Of a DNA stretch of 64,000 nucleotides, positions 32,269 to 40,592 are shown piece by piece (position 1 is the first letter of the stretch; each line of letters opens with the position of its first letter). Made by a program: the position numbers and the translations under genes. This stretch comes from Clostridia bacterium. Lineage in GTDB: Bacteria; Bacillota; Clostridia; Oscillospirales; CAG-272. The DNA lies in contig JAFURQ010000007.1 of the NCBI GenBank assembly GCA_017471825.1, positions 124,001 to 188,000 of the forward strand, in the 5' to 3' direction. A model generated the notes under the pieces. The model was not told where the DNA came from, did no database searches, and saw only the letters and a list, made by a program, of their open reading frames with translations.

Positions 32269-32787
32269 TTTTTTTGACTTTTTAATTGATTTCAGACCGT
32301 TTTTTACTGATTTTGAACTTTTTTGGCGGTTTTTATTGTTTTTTGTGTTTTAAAAACGAGAGTTGAAAGTGTTTTTTAAATTAAAATTTCTGTTTTTCAA
32401 GTAAAAAGATGTTTTTTTGCTTTGAGAAAAGTGTTTTTTGTTTTTCAGCGAAATTTAAAAAAGAAAAATTAAATTTTTAAATATCGAAATAATTAAATGG
32501 AAAAATATGGCAATAACTGCCGATACGGCAAAAGTGTGCAGGTTTTGAGAGTAAAATTATGAAATTTCGGGTGATTTTATAAGAATTGAAAGAATGTAAA
32601 ATGTAAAAAGTCTAATAAACAGGACAAAAAGCAGGGCAGAAATAGTGAAAAATGATTTGGCTGCCAAAAACGAGAAAAAATGATTAAAAAATGCGTAAAA
32701 ACGAGCCCAAAAACGTCACCCAAGTGGGCAAAAATATCCTAACGCGGCGGCAGGCACCAAAGAAGCGCGAGCTTTATTAATCGCGCT

Positions 32788-33228
32788 TGATAACACAATG
32801 TTTGCAGTAGGACTGCGCGCGTTTTGGGTGGCGCACATTATAGGGATGTATGACAACACAATATTTTTGAAAACGATATGCTCGTTTCAGTGCTTGTGCG
32901 TTATAGAGGTGTGCTATGACACAACGATTGCGGTAAAACTGAACGCGTTGTGGCGTCGGTGTATTATGGCGCTGTGTGATGGAACGGTGTTTGCTGTAAT
33001 ACAGCGCGCGTTTCAGAACTTGTGTATTATGGTGGGGCGTGATGATGCAGTGTTGGCGGTAACGCTCGCAGGTTGCGGTCCTCATGTATTATAGAGGTAT
33101 GTGATAGCGTAGTCCTTTCACCGAGACTGCGCGTTTTTTGGGGTGGCGCACATTATAAAGATGTATGACAACTCAATATTTTTGGAAACGCTATGCGCGT
33201 TTATAGCTTGTGTATGCAAACAGTATGT
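32788..33228. repeat. 63-bp tandem repeat array, seven units
   Basis: Units begin at 32788, 32851, 32914, 32977, 33040, 33102 and 33166 (spacing 63, 63, 63, 63, 62, 64). Each starts TGATAACACAATG-like, then TTTGCGGTAA, a GCGCGCGTTT core and CTTGTGTATTATAG. Units 1-2 resemble units 6-7 more than other units, so a five-unit (about 315 bp) higher-order repeat exists. Both strands are open for about 300 bp because 63 is a multiple of three. The 62/64 steps break the frame and no ribosome site is visible, so I treat it as non-coding. Confidence 0.8.
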
Positions 33229-33293
33229 GGGCGGTGATATTACGCGTATCGACAAAGTTTGCATGGTAATACATTAAAAGTGTAATAAAACGT

Positions 33294-33494
33294 TTTGCAA
33301 ATATAAAGGATAATGACCGCAAAAAACTAAAGCTTAAAGGGGGGATTTATTTAAAATCAAAGCTATCCTAACTCCATTTTCCTTATTAAAGGTAGGGTTA
33401 GTGGGGACGAAAATTAAGGCAAACACGTCTGTTGAAAAAATGCGCAGAAGCAGTTAAAATTAGGCAAAATGCAAATAAAAGTTTGCAAATATAA
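33294..33494 (+). repeat. Direct repeat TTTGCAAATATAA
   Basis: TTTGCAAATATAA occurs at 33294-33306 and again at 33482-33494, followed in both cases by purine-rich AAGGA or GGAAA. The two lie just beyond the 63-bp array. They may be protein sites or remnants of a longer duplication. Confidence 0.45.
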
Positions 33495-33575
33495 GGAAAA
33501 ATGCGATTTTACAGACTGAGAAAACGTTGCGGATATAAGCGGGGAAATGTTCAAAAAAATTAACACGGGTCGGAC

Positions 33576-33604
33576 TTGACATTCTTGCAAAAGTGTGTTA
33601 GAAT
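33576..33604 (+). promoter_or_regulatory. SigA-type promoter for a small RNA
   Basis: TTGACA (33576-33581), exactly 17 bp and TAGAAT (33599-33604). Transcription should begin near 33611, at the first base of the structured RNA. Confidence 0.75.
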
Positions 33605-33610
33605 ACTTAC

Positions 33611-33687
33611 GGTAATGATCGATTCCGTATGGAATCCGGCTAATGCTTCTTCGCGAGGATGTTTGGCACGGTCATTACTTTTTCTTT
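33611..33687 (+). ncRNA. Candidate structured small RNA or attenuator leader
   Basis: About 70 bases fold as a three-way junction ending in a U-run. The closing stem is GTAATGATC (33612-33620) with GGTCATTAC (33670-33678). Hairpin 1 is GATTCC-GTAT-GGAATC (33621-33636). Hairpin 2 is AATGCTTC with GAGGATGTT around TTCGC (33642-33663). TTTTTCTTT follows the closing stem. It starts at the predicted +1 and is ended by its own terminator-like stem. It could be an independent sRNA, or a leader controlling the phosphatase gene 83 bases downstream. I do not recognise it as a known class. Confidence 0.6.
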
Positions 33688-33769
33688 GCTGGATTCGTGA
33701 TAAAACAGGGATAAATTTGGGCGTGATTTTTGACGAGTTTTGGCGAGTTTTGGTGGTTGGGAGATTGAA

Positions 33770-34384
33770 ATGACGAGGGTAATTATAATAAGGCATGGAG
33801 AGAGCCTGGCGAATGCGGAGCGGATATATTTGGGGCATACCGACTGGGACCTTTCGGAGCGCGGACGCGCGCAGGCCGAGGCGGTGGCGGAGCATCTCGG
33901 CGGCGAGAATATAGACGCCATATACTCGAGCGACCTCAAGAGAGCGTATAATACCGCTCTGCCGCACGCGAGGCGGCGCGGTATGGGGATTATAACCTCG
34001 CGCGAGCTGCGCGAGATATACCTCGGCGATTGGGAGTGCATGAAAATCGACGAGCTTGAGGCGAGGTGGCCCGAGGAATTCGGCGTGGGGTGGCGATTGA
34101 ATTTCGGCACCTGTCGGGTGCCGGGAGGCGAGAGCACGTGGGACGCCGGCGAGCGACTGCGCCGTGAGGTGCTGAAAATCGCCAAGGAAAACGACGGAAA
34201 AACCGTGCTTATTGCAAGTCACGCCGCCGCGATTCGCGCCTTCTGGGGCAATATAAGCGGTATTGCGCCGTGTGAGCTTGGCGAGCGGGTGCCTTTCCCG
34301 AAAAATGCGTCCTGCACGACCGTACACTATGACGGTGGAAAGCTTATTCCGATATGCTACGGTGATGATTCGTATTTCGAGTGA
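33770..34384 (+). CDS. Histidine phosphatase (phosphoglycerate mutase-like)
   Basis: This 204-residue protein starts MTRVIIIRHGESLANAERIYLGHTDW, with the phosphohistidine motif RHGE at residues 8-11. It continues with IYSSDLKRAYNTA, LREIYLGDWE and the second histidine in VLIASHAAAIRAF. The family removes phosphate from small metabolites; members include alpha-ribazole phosphatase and GpmB-like enzymes, and the substrate is not clear here. GGGAG supports ATG 33770 over the upstream in-frame start. It is the first + gene on the G-rich side and ends wobble positions with G. Confidence 0.85.
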   Translation: MTRVIIIRHGESLANAERIYLGHTDWDLSERGRAQAEAVAEHLGGENIDAIYSSDLKRAYNTALPHARRRGMGIITSRELREIYLGDWECMKIDELEARWPEEFGVGWRLNFGTCRVPGGESTWDAGERLRREVLKIAKENDGKTVLIASHAAAIRAFWGNISGIAPCELGERVPFPKNASCTTVHYDGGKLIPICYGDDSYFE

Positions 34385-34444
34385 GTCGGTAAGCACCTTT
34401 TTGCTTGAAAATGACGAATAAAATCAGTAAAAATATGAGAATAT

Positions 34445-34495
34445 AAAAAAACAGCTCTACGCAGACAGAATTTCTGTCAGCGCGGAGCTGTTTTC
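34445..34495. terminator. Bidirectional terminator between phosphatase and spoVM
   Basis: AAAACAGCTC (34448-34457) pairs with GAGCTGTTTT (34485-34494), with an inner GACAGAA/TTCTGTC stem. A-runs and T-runs on the two sides allow use from both genes; the minus-strand T-run is longer. Confidence 0.85.
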
Positions 34496-34520
34496 ATATT
34501 GTGGCAGGCAGAGGTGTACC

Positions 34521-34598
34521 CTATCTGCCTGTTATTTTGAATATTCTCGCGATTATGGGCGAGAGAAATTTAGGTGGATGTACTATTACTATTTTCAT
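34521..34598 (-). CDS. spoVM: Stage V sporulation protein M (small amphipathic peptide)
   Basis: A 25-residue frame too short for most ORF callers reads MKIVIVHPPKFLSP and ends ARIFKITGR. It matches SpoVM of B. subtilis (MKFYTIKLPKFLGG, 26 residues) in length, in the PKFL block and in the amphipathic basic C-terminal helix. AAGGA lies seven bases upstream of the ATG and a terminator follows. SpoVM binds the convex forespore membrane and anchors SpoIVA for coat assembly. It lies about 120 bases after mnmG. CATATAAT (34687-34680, minus strand) resembles a SigE -10 element, but no matching -35 is clear. Confidence 0.8.
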   Translation of the reverse strand: MKIVIVHPPKFLSPIIARIFKITGR

Positions 34599-34715
34599 AT
34601 AAATGTCCTTGCCGCCGTAGCGGTGTGGGTTTTATTTGGCTTTCACTCCGCCGATTTGGCTGAGATTTGCCACTGTTATATTATATGAAAACAGGAATGT
34701 GTAGGTTAATGGGGA

Positions 34716-36614
34716 TTACGCCTTGGCTTGCCTTCTTTGCGAGAGGTATATGAGAAGGACGTTTATATCCGCGGGGTTGACACCGCTGATGCGCGATGCC
34801 TGCGCGATGCTCAGGGGTCTTATCTCGTTGAGCTTTTCTGCTGCCTCGAGGCGCAAGCCGAGAATGGTGGAGTAGTCAACATCGGGCGGAAGGAGCTTGT
34901 CCTCGAGCCTTTTCTGGCGCTCGACCTCGGCGAGCTCACGCTTTATATAGCCCTCGTACTTTATGAGGATTTCGGCGGTGGTTTGCACCGATTTCGGCAG
35001 ATTGGGGCGACCCGTGTCGATTTTTTGGAGAATTTTATAGCTTAATTCGGGGCGGCGAATGAGCTCTGAGAGCTTTATACCTGTGTTTATCGGTGAGGAG
35101 CCGTGCTCTGTGAGGAGTGAGTTTACCTCGTCGCTTGGAGCGACGGTAGTTCTCTCCATACGCTTAACCTCGTCCTCTATCATTTTACGGCGCTCTGTGA
35201 ATTTTTCGTAGCGCTCGCCGTCTATGAGTCCGACTCTGTGGCCTATGTCCGTAAGGCGCAGGTCGGCGTTGTCCTGACGGAGAATGAGGCGGTATTCGGA
35301 GCGCGAGGTCATCATTCGGTAGGGCTCCGACGTACCCTTGGTGACGAGGTCGTCTATGAGCGTGCCGATATACGAGGACGAGCGCGGGAGAATCATCGGC
35401 TCCTCGCCCTTTATGGCGAGGGCGGCGTTTATGCCTGCGACGAGGCCCTGTGCCGCCGCCTCCTCGTAGCCCGAGGTGCCGTTGAACTGTCCTGCGCCAA
35501 ACAGACCGCGAATTTTCTTAAATTCGAGGGTTGGGAGCATTTGGGTGGGATTTGCGCAGTCGTACTCAATTGCGTACGCGTAGCGCATAATTTCGGCATC
35601 ACGGAAGCCCTGAAGGGAACGGAGCATATCGTACTGCACGTCGGTGGGCATTGAGGTTGAGAAGCCCTGAATATACATCTCCTCGGTGTCGAGTCCGCAG
35701 GGCTCCACGAAGAGCTGGTGCCGCTCCTTGTCCTTAAATCTGACGAGCTTGGTTTCGATTGAGGGGCAGTAGCGCGGACCCGTGCCGCTTATATTGCCCG
35801 AATACATAGCCGAGCGGTCGAGATTTTCAAGTATAAGGCGGTGGGTTTCGGCATTGGTGTAGACCACGTGGCAGCCGACACGGTTAACCGAGGCGCCGTA
35901 GCTCTCTGTGCGAGCGGAATAGGGGATTGGGGAGTCCTCGCCGTTTTGCACCTCGAGCTCATCGAGGTGTATTGAGCGGCGGTTTACCCTTGCGGGAGTG
36001 CCTGTTTTGAAGCGCATAAGCTCAACTCCAAGCCTTACGAGAGCGGCGGAGAGCTCTGTGGCGGGGAGCATACCGTCGGGACCTGCGGAGTAGACCCTAT
36101 CTCCGACGAAAATTTTGCTGTCGAGGAAGGTACCCGTGGCTAAAATTACGGCATCCGCAGACCAGACGTCGCCGAGGTGGGTGGTGACACCCGTGACTCT
36201 TTTTACTCCGTCACAGTCTGCTGTTTGGATATCGGTTATTTCGGCTTGGACGAGGCGGAGATTCGGCTCGCGCTCAAGCGTTCTTTTCATTATTTTTTTA
36301 TACTCGGCTCTGTCCGCCTGGACCCTTTTGGAGTGTACGGCGGCACCCTTACCGAGATTCAGGGTGCGTGACTGTATGGTGGCGAGGTCGGCGGCGTAGC
36401 CCATTTCTCCGCCGAGGGCATCAATCTCAAAGACGAGGTGCCCCTTCGCGCTTCCGCCTATCGAGGGGTTGCAGGGAAGGTTTGCGACGGCGTCGAGATT
36501 GGTGGTGAAAAGGACGGTGTCAACACCCATTCGTGCCGAGGCGAGCGCCGCCTCTATTCCTGAGTGTCCTGCGCCGATAACCGCCACCCGTGTAGCGTTT
36601 AATTGCTTTTTCAT
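34716..36614 (-). CDS. mnmG: tRNA uridine-5-carboxymethylaminomethyl modification enzyme MnmG
   Basis: This 632-residue FAD enzyme has the dinucleotide motif VIGAGHSGIEAALASARMG near the N-terminus, CNPSIGGSAKGHLV, FGAGQFNGTSGYEEAAAQG and RSEYRLILRQDNAD. With MnmE it modifies U34 of several tRNAs. I chose ATG 36614 (MKKQLNATRV) with GAGG upstream. It is often beside mnmE, rsmG and parAB near the origin; here mnmE and rsmG are absent, so the cluster has been split. Confidence 0.96.
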   Translation of the reverse strand: MKKQLNATRVAVIGAGHSGIEAALASARMGVDTVLFTTNLDAVANLPCNPSIGGSAKGHLVFEIDALGGEMGYAADLATIQSRTLNLGKGAAVHSKRVQADRAEYKKIMKRTLEREPNLRLVQAEITDIQTADCDGVKRVTGVTTHLGDVWSADAVILATGTFLDSKIFVGDRVYSAGPDGMLPATELSAALVRLGVELMRFKTGTPARVNRRSIHLDELEVQNGEDSPIPYSARTESYGASVNRVGCHVVYTNAETHRLILENLDRSAMYSGNISGTGPRYCPSIETKLVRFKDKERHQLFVEPCGLDTEEMYIQGFSTSMPTDVQYDMLRSLQGFRDAEIMRYAYAIEYDCANPTQMLPTLEFKKIRGLFGAGQFNGTSGYEEAAAQGLVAGINAALAIKGEEPMILPRSSSYIGTLIDDLVTKGTSEPYRMMTSRSEYRLILRQDNADLRLTDIGHRVGLIDGERYEKFTERRKMIEDEVKRMERTTVAPSDEVNSLLTEHGSSPINTGIKLSELIRRPELSYKILQKIDTGRPNLPKSVQTTAEILIKYEGYIKRELAEVERQKRLEDKLLPPDVDYSTILGLRLEAAEKLNEIRPLSIAQASRISGVNPADINVLLIYLSQRRQAKA

Positions 36615-36625
36615 ATATAAAAACC

Positions 36626-37411
36626 TCAAAAAGAGAAGCGTTTTACTGCGGTGATTCTGCCTGTTTTTTCATCGAGGGTGAAGAGGGCGCAGTTTGCTAT
36701 GGGAGTGCCGCTTGCGGCGCGGTATTTGTTGGGGAGTCTCGTTTTCATTCTCTCGATTATGCAGTCCTTATCCATACCGAGAATACCGCCCGATTCGCCG
36801 CACATTCCGACATCGGTGATATAGCCCGTACCGAGAGGCAAAATTTGCTCGTCGGCGGTCTGGACGTGGGTATGGGTACCGAAGATTACCGAGATTTTGC
36901 CGTCGTAGGCGTGGGCTATGGCGAGCTTTTCACCCGTTGCTTCGGCGTGAAAATCGAGGACGGAAAAGTCGTAATTGCCCGCCTCGCGCTCGAGGGCGCG
37001 GTCGATATGGGGATAGGGTGAGTCGAGGGTGGGCTCGATATGCACGCAACCCATTGCGTTGATAACGAGGATGCGGTAGCCGTTCGCATCGAGTATTGTA
37101 TAGCCTCTGCCTGCGGCGCTATCGCCGAAGTTGATGGGGCGGAGCATTTCGCGCGTGTCGTCCATAAAGGTATAGGCGGCGCGGTTTTGCATAGTGTGGT
37201 TGCCGCCCGTTATCGCATCTGCGCCTGCGCGCAAGAGAATTTCGGCGAGCTCTGCCGATATGCCTGTGACGAAGGATGCGTTTTCTCCGTTTACGACACA
37301 GAAATCTGCTCCACATTCGCGCCTCACGCGCCAGAGGTTGCTTTTAAGATGCTCGACGCCGCGAGGACTTGTGACGTCACCGATGATAAGTATTTTCAAG
37401 TTTGCTTTCAC
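36626..37411 (-). CDS. ymdB: YmdB-type metallophosphoesterase (TIGR00282)
   Basis: This 261-residue protein has the metal motifs ILIIGDVTS, VNGENASF, GGNHTMQN, FHAEATGEK and GTHTHVQTAD, which are typical of YmdB, a cyclic-2',3'/3',5'-nucleotide phosphodiesterase family in B. subtilis that affects biofilm and motility choice. It starts with GTG or a close TTG, as there is no ATG near. It is downstream of rny as in Bacillus (ymdA-ymdB), and mnmG follows after 11 bases. Confidence 0.9.
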   Translation of the reverse strand: MKANLKILIIGDVTSPRGVEHLKSNLWRVRRECGADFCVVNGENASFVTGISAELAEILLRAGADAITGGNHTMQNRAAYTFMDDTREMLRPINFGDSAAGRGYTILDANGYRILVINAMGCVHIEPTLDSPYPHIDRALEREAGNYDFSVLDFHAEATGEKLAIAHAYDGKISVIFGTHTHVQTADEQILPLGTGYITDVGMCGESGGILGMDKDCIIERMKTRLPNKYRAASGTPIANCALFTLDEKTGRITAVKRFSF

Positions 37412-37521
37412 TTTCTATGCTCGCCTTTTGCGAGCAATATATATTTTAGCACAAAAAACGGGTTTTGACAATAGGGGTATATATAATATTATAAGGTAGA
37501 AAGAAAAAATGCTTTTGTTAT

Positions 37522-37566
37522 AAGAAAGAGGTACTGTGTTTTTTTACACAATACCTCTGTTTTTAT
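37522..37566 (-). terminator. Stem-loop between rny and ymdB
   Basis: AGAGGTA-CTGTGT (37528-37540) pairs with ACACA-ATACCTCT (37546-37558). The minus-strand tail TTTCTTAT is a weak T-run, so it may attenuate rather than fully stop rny transcription before ymdB. Confidence 0.55.
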
Positions 37567-37594
37567 TCGGTTATGCCTAAATGCGACATCCCTT

Positions 37595-39139
37595 TTATTT
37601 TGCGTAGTCGACAGTCCTGCTTTCGCGGATTACGCTGACCTTGATCTGTCCGGGATAATCGAGCTCGCTCTCGATTTTCTTTGCGATGTCGCGAGCGAGA
37701 ATCTTCATCTTATCGTCGTCGATCATTTCGGGCTTAACCATTATGCGCACCTCGCGGCCTGCCTGGATTGCAAAGGTTTTCTCAACGCCTGCGAAATCAC
37801 CTGCGACCTCCTCGAGCTTCTGAAGACGCTTGATGTAGTTTTCAACGTCCTCACGGCGAGCACCGGGTCTTGCCGCGCTGAGTGCGTCTGCCGCCTGAAT
37901 GATGAAGTCAAGTGTGGTGGTAGGCTCGACGTCGTTATGGTGAGCCTCGATTGCGTGGATGATGGTTTTATTTTCGCGGTATTTGGTGGCGATTTCAACG
38001 CCGAGCTGAATGTGAGAGCCCTCTGCCTCTGCGGTAACTGCCTTACCGATGTCGTGCAGAAGTCCCGCTCTTTTTGCCATTGTTACGTCAACACCCATTT
38101 CGTCGGCAATAACGCCTGCGAGCATTGAGACCTCGATGGAGTGGCGGAGTGCGTTCTGGCCGTACGAGGTACGGTATTTCATTCTGCCGAGGAGCTTTAT
38201 GAGCTCGGGGTGGAGTCCGTGGACGCCGGTTTCGAATACTGCCTTTTCGCCTGCCTGCTTAATTGCTCCGTCTACGTCGCGGCGAGCCTTTTCAACCATT
38301 TCCTCAATTCTTGCGGGATGGATTCTGCCGTCGCTGACAAGCTTTTCAAGCGCGAGTCTTGCAATTTCACGTCTTACGGGGTCGAAGCCCGAGACGGTGA
38401 TGACGTCGGGGGTATCGTCGATGATAAGCTCGACGCCTGTGAGATTTTCGATAGTTCTGATGTTTCTGCCCTCACGGCCGATGATTCTTCCCTTCATTTC
38501 ATCGCTGGGAATCTGAACGACCGAGATAGCGACCTCGCTGACGTGGTCTGCGGCACAGCGCTGAATTGCAAGGGAGAGGATGTCCTTCGCCTTTGCATCT
38601 GCCTCGTCCTTGAATTTCTCCTCGTACTCGGCGATTTTCATTGCCGTTTCGTGCTGCATTTCACTGTCGAGCTTGGAAACGAGCTCTGCTTTTGCGTCCT
38701 CCTTGGTGAGTCCTGCTACGCGCTCGAGGGTTTTAATCTGAGCCTCGAGGGTGTTCTGAACCTGAACCTTGAGGGCGTCGGCATCTGCGTGCTTTTCGGC
38801 GAGCAGAGCCTCCTTCTTTTCAATCGCATCGAGCTTTGCATCGAGCGATTCTTCCTTCTGGGTAACTCTTCTTTCGAGTCTTGAAACCTCCTTACGACGC
38901 TCTTTGATGTCGAAATCGGCTTCTTTTTTCATCTGAAAAATTTCTTCTTTTGCAGAAATTATAGCTTCTTTCTTGGTGCTTTCGGCATTTTTGATAGCAT
39001 CCTCGAGGATTTTTCTCGCTTGCTCCTCTGCGGAGCCGAGCTTCTTCTCTGCGACAAGCTTTCTTACGAGAACGCCCACGACGATTCCTGCTACGATACC
39101 GACAGCGCCACCGATAATTGCTGATAAGATAGGATCCAT
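37595..39139 (-). CDS. rny: Ribonuclease Y
   Basis: This 514-residue protein starts [20 protein letters not shown], the N-terminal membrane anchor. A long coiled coil (about residues 30-170) follows, then a KH domain ([17 protein letters not shown]) and an HD domain ([19 protein letters not shown]). It is the membrane-bound endoribonuclease that begins mRNA decay in Firmicutes. AAGGAGG sits ideally before ATG 39139; the longer frame is spurious. RNase J is present at 24.8 kb. Confidence 0.96.
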   Translation of the reverse strand: MDPILSAIIGGAVGIVAGIVVGVLVRKLVAEKKLGSAEEQARKILEDAIKNAESTKKEAIISAKEEIFQMKKEADFDIKERRKEVSRLERRVTQKEESLDAKLDAIEKKEALLAEKHADADALKVQVQNTLEAQIKTLERVAGLTKEDAKAELVSKLDSEMQHETAMKIAEYEEKFKDEADAKAKDILSLAIQRCAADHVSEVAISVVQIPSDEMKGRIIGREGRNIRTIENLTGVELIIDDTPDVITVSGFDPVRREIARLALEKLVSDGRIHPARIEEMVEKARRDVDGAIKQAGEKAVFETGVHGLHPELIKLLGRMKYRTSYGQNALRHSIEVSMLAGVIADEMGVDVTMAKRAGLLHDIGKAVTAEAEGSHIQLGVEIATKYRENKTIIHAIEAHHNDVEPTTTLDFIIQAADALSAARPGARREDVENYIKRLQKLEEVAGDFAGVEKTFAIQAGREVRIMVKPEMIDDDKMKILARDIAKKIESELDYPGQIKVSVIRESRTVDYAK

Positions 39140-39346
39140 TTTACACCTCCTTCTGATTTTGGTAGGGCTTTTATGTACGCCCGTCCTATATCTTACGAAA
39201 AATATTTTTTCAAAATATGACGCTCGGGGCAGTGTAGATTGCAAAAGCCGATAGTCATACGAATATTATTATATATTATTTTTATTACAAAGTCAAGTAC
39301 CAAACGGGATAAAATAAATTGGGGTGTGGAAATTATTGGAGAAAAA

Positions 39347-39373
39347 TTAGCACTCTTTAGTGCGGTCGGCTAA
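39347..39373. promoter_or_regulatory. Degenerate second CIRCE element
   Basis: TTAGCACTC (39347-39355), N9, GTCGGCTAA (39365-39373). The left arm is perfect and the right arm differs from GAGTGCTAA at three positions, with the exact N9 spacing. It lies 108 bp upstream of the perfect-left-arm CIRCE. Confidence 0.5.
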
Positions 39374-39412
39374 ATGTTAACAAAAAATTCATAGTTTTTT
39401 AAGTGTAAACTA

Positions 39413-39441
39413 TTGACACGGGGTGAAAAATGGATTATATT
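39413..39441 (+). promoter_or_regulatory. SigA promoter of the hrcA operon
   Basis: TTGACA (39413-39418), 17 bp and TATATT (39436-39441). The CIRCE element begins 14 bases downstream. Confidence 0.85.
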
Positions 39442-39454
39442 ATAGGTGTCAATG

Positions 39455-39481
39455 TTAGCACTCGGGTGTGACAAGTGCTAA
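39455..39481. promoter_or_regulatory. CIRCE operator
   Basis: TTAGCACTC-N9-AAGTGCTAA, one mismatch from the consensus (GAGTGCTAA). It lies just after the transcription start, the classic HrcA repressor site. Confidence 0.92.
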
Positions 39482-39515
39482 AACTTGTCAAAAAAGCAAG
39501 AAAGAGGTGAGGTAA

Positions 39516-40580
39516 ATGGATGACTTAAGGCTTACAGACCGAAAAAAGCGGATTCTTAAGGCTATTGTTGATGCGCACATATCGAACGGCGAGCCTGTCG
39601 GCTCCAAATACCTTGCACAGCTCGTTGACATAACCTGCTCCCCTGCGACGATACGAAACGAGATGGCGGAGCTCGAGGATATGGGATATCTGATAAAGCC
39701 GCACACCTCGGCGGGAAGAGTTCCGAGCGAGAGGGGCTACAGATTTTACGTTGAGTCGCTGGTGCGGCAATATAACGCAACGCGCTACGAGATTGACGAG
39801 ATAAACGAGCAGCTCCGATACAAGCTTACCGAGATGGATGAAATTCTCGAGGAGGCGTCGAGGCTTGCGGCGTCGTTTACGGACTACACGGGAATAGCGT
39901 TCAAGGCCGGACACGGTCAGGTGCGTATTCACAGGTTTGACAGCGTATATCTTTCGCCGAGAGATTTTCTTCTCGTAATGCTGTTCAAGGGGGATATGGT
40001 AAAGGCGAAGCCGATACATCTTTCCTTCTCGATAGGTGAGGATGATCTGAGGCGGTTTACCGAGGCGCTCAACCTTTATCTTTCCAACACGTCGAGCGAC
40101 GAGATAACGATGCCGATTATCGTGAGGCTTGAGTCGATTATGGGCTCGGCGGGAGCGATGGTGCATCCGACGATGAAGGTTATTTACGAGACGATGAACG
40201 AGCTTGACACGGCGGACGTAAGGCTGGACGGTGTCAACAAGCTGCTTCAGTATCCGGAGTATTCGGACGTTTCGAAGCTTCGCGAGCTCATGGACGTGCT
40301 CGAGGAAAAGGAAAGACTGCTTGACGTTATTTCCTCTCATACGGAGATGGATGACGACATAAACGTTTATATAGGAAGCGACGGCGACGGCGATGCGATG
40401 CGCGACACGACACTGATTTTCAAAAACGTGACGGTTGGCGGAAAGCGCGTGGCGATAGGCGTTATAGGCCCGAAGCGAATGAATTATTCCAAGGTAATTG
40501 ATATGATAAGCCGACTCGCAGGCGCAATTGATTCCGCGTTCAGCGGAGGCAATCTTCTTGGCAGCGGCGAGGAGCAATAA
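39516..40580 (+). CDS. hrcA: Heat-inducible transcription repressor HrcA
   Basis: This 354-residue protein has an N-terminal winged helix (RKKRILKAIVDAHISNGEPVGSKYLAQ, SPATIRNEMAELEDMGYLIKPHTSAGRVPSERGYR). It binds CIRCE and represses its own operon until heat shock occupies GroEL. GAGGTGAGG precedes the start. It heads hrcA-grpE-dnaK-dnaJ. Confidence 0.95.
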   Translation: MDDLRLTDRKKRILKAIVDAHISNGEPVGSKYLAQLVDITCSPATIRNEMAELEDMGYLIKPHTSAGRVPSERGYRFYVESLVRQYNATRYEIDEINEQLRYKLTEMDEILEEASRLAASFTDYTGIAFKAGHGQVRIHRFDSVYLSPRDFLLVMLFKGDMVKAKPIHLSFSIGEDDLRRFTEALNLYLSNTSSDEITMPIIVRLESIMGSAGAMVHPTMKVIYETMNELDTADVRLDGVNKLLQYPEYSDVSKLRELMDVLEEKERLLDVISSHTEMDDDINVYIGSDGDGDAMRDTTLIFKNVTVGGKRVAIGVIGPKRMNYSKVIDMISRLAGAIDSAFSGGNLLGSGEEQ

Positions 40581-40592
40581 GAAAGGGATATT

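Larger units (their letters stand above)
31498..33575. other. Two-kilobase gene-free region with parS, repeats and composition switch
   Basis: No supported gene lies between parA and the candidate RNA. The + strand is A-rich to about 31.7 kb. It is T-rich from about 32.1 to 32.45 kb (TTTTT runs every 8-14 bp) and G-rich from 32.5 kb onward. The region holds four parS sites and the 63-bp array. Two hairpins precede the array: GCCCA/TGGGC near 32705-32729 and GCGCGA/TCGCGC at 32765-32786. Confidence 0.65.

Noticed and set aside
32777..33094. Open frames of about 100 codons on both strands across the 63-bp array
   Set aside because: A repeat unit whose length is a multiple of three keeps any open frame open. 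Both strands are equally open, no start has a ribosome site, and the 62/64-bp steps shift the frame.
32788..33228. CRISPR array
   Set aside because: The whole 63-bp unit recurs with scattered substitutions; there are no short identical repeats with unique spacers and no cas genes.
33740..33769. Upstream in-frame start for the histidine phosphatase
   Set aside because: It lacks a ribosome site and the family start (MTRVIIIRHGE) at 33770 has GGGAG correctly placed.
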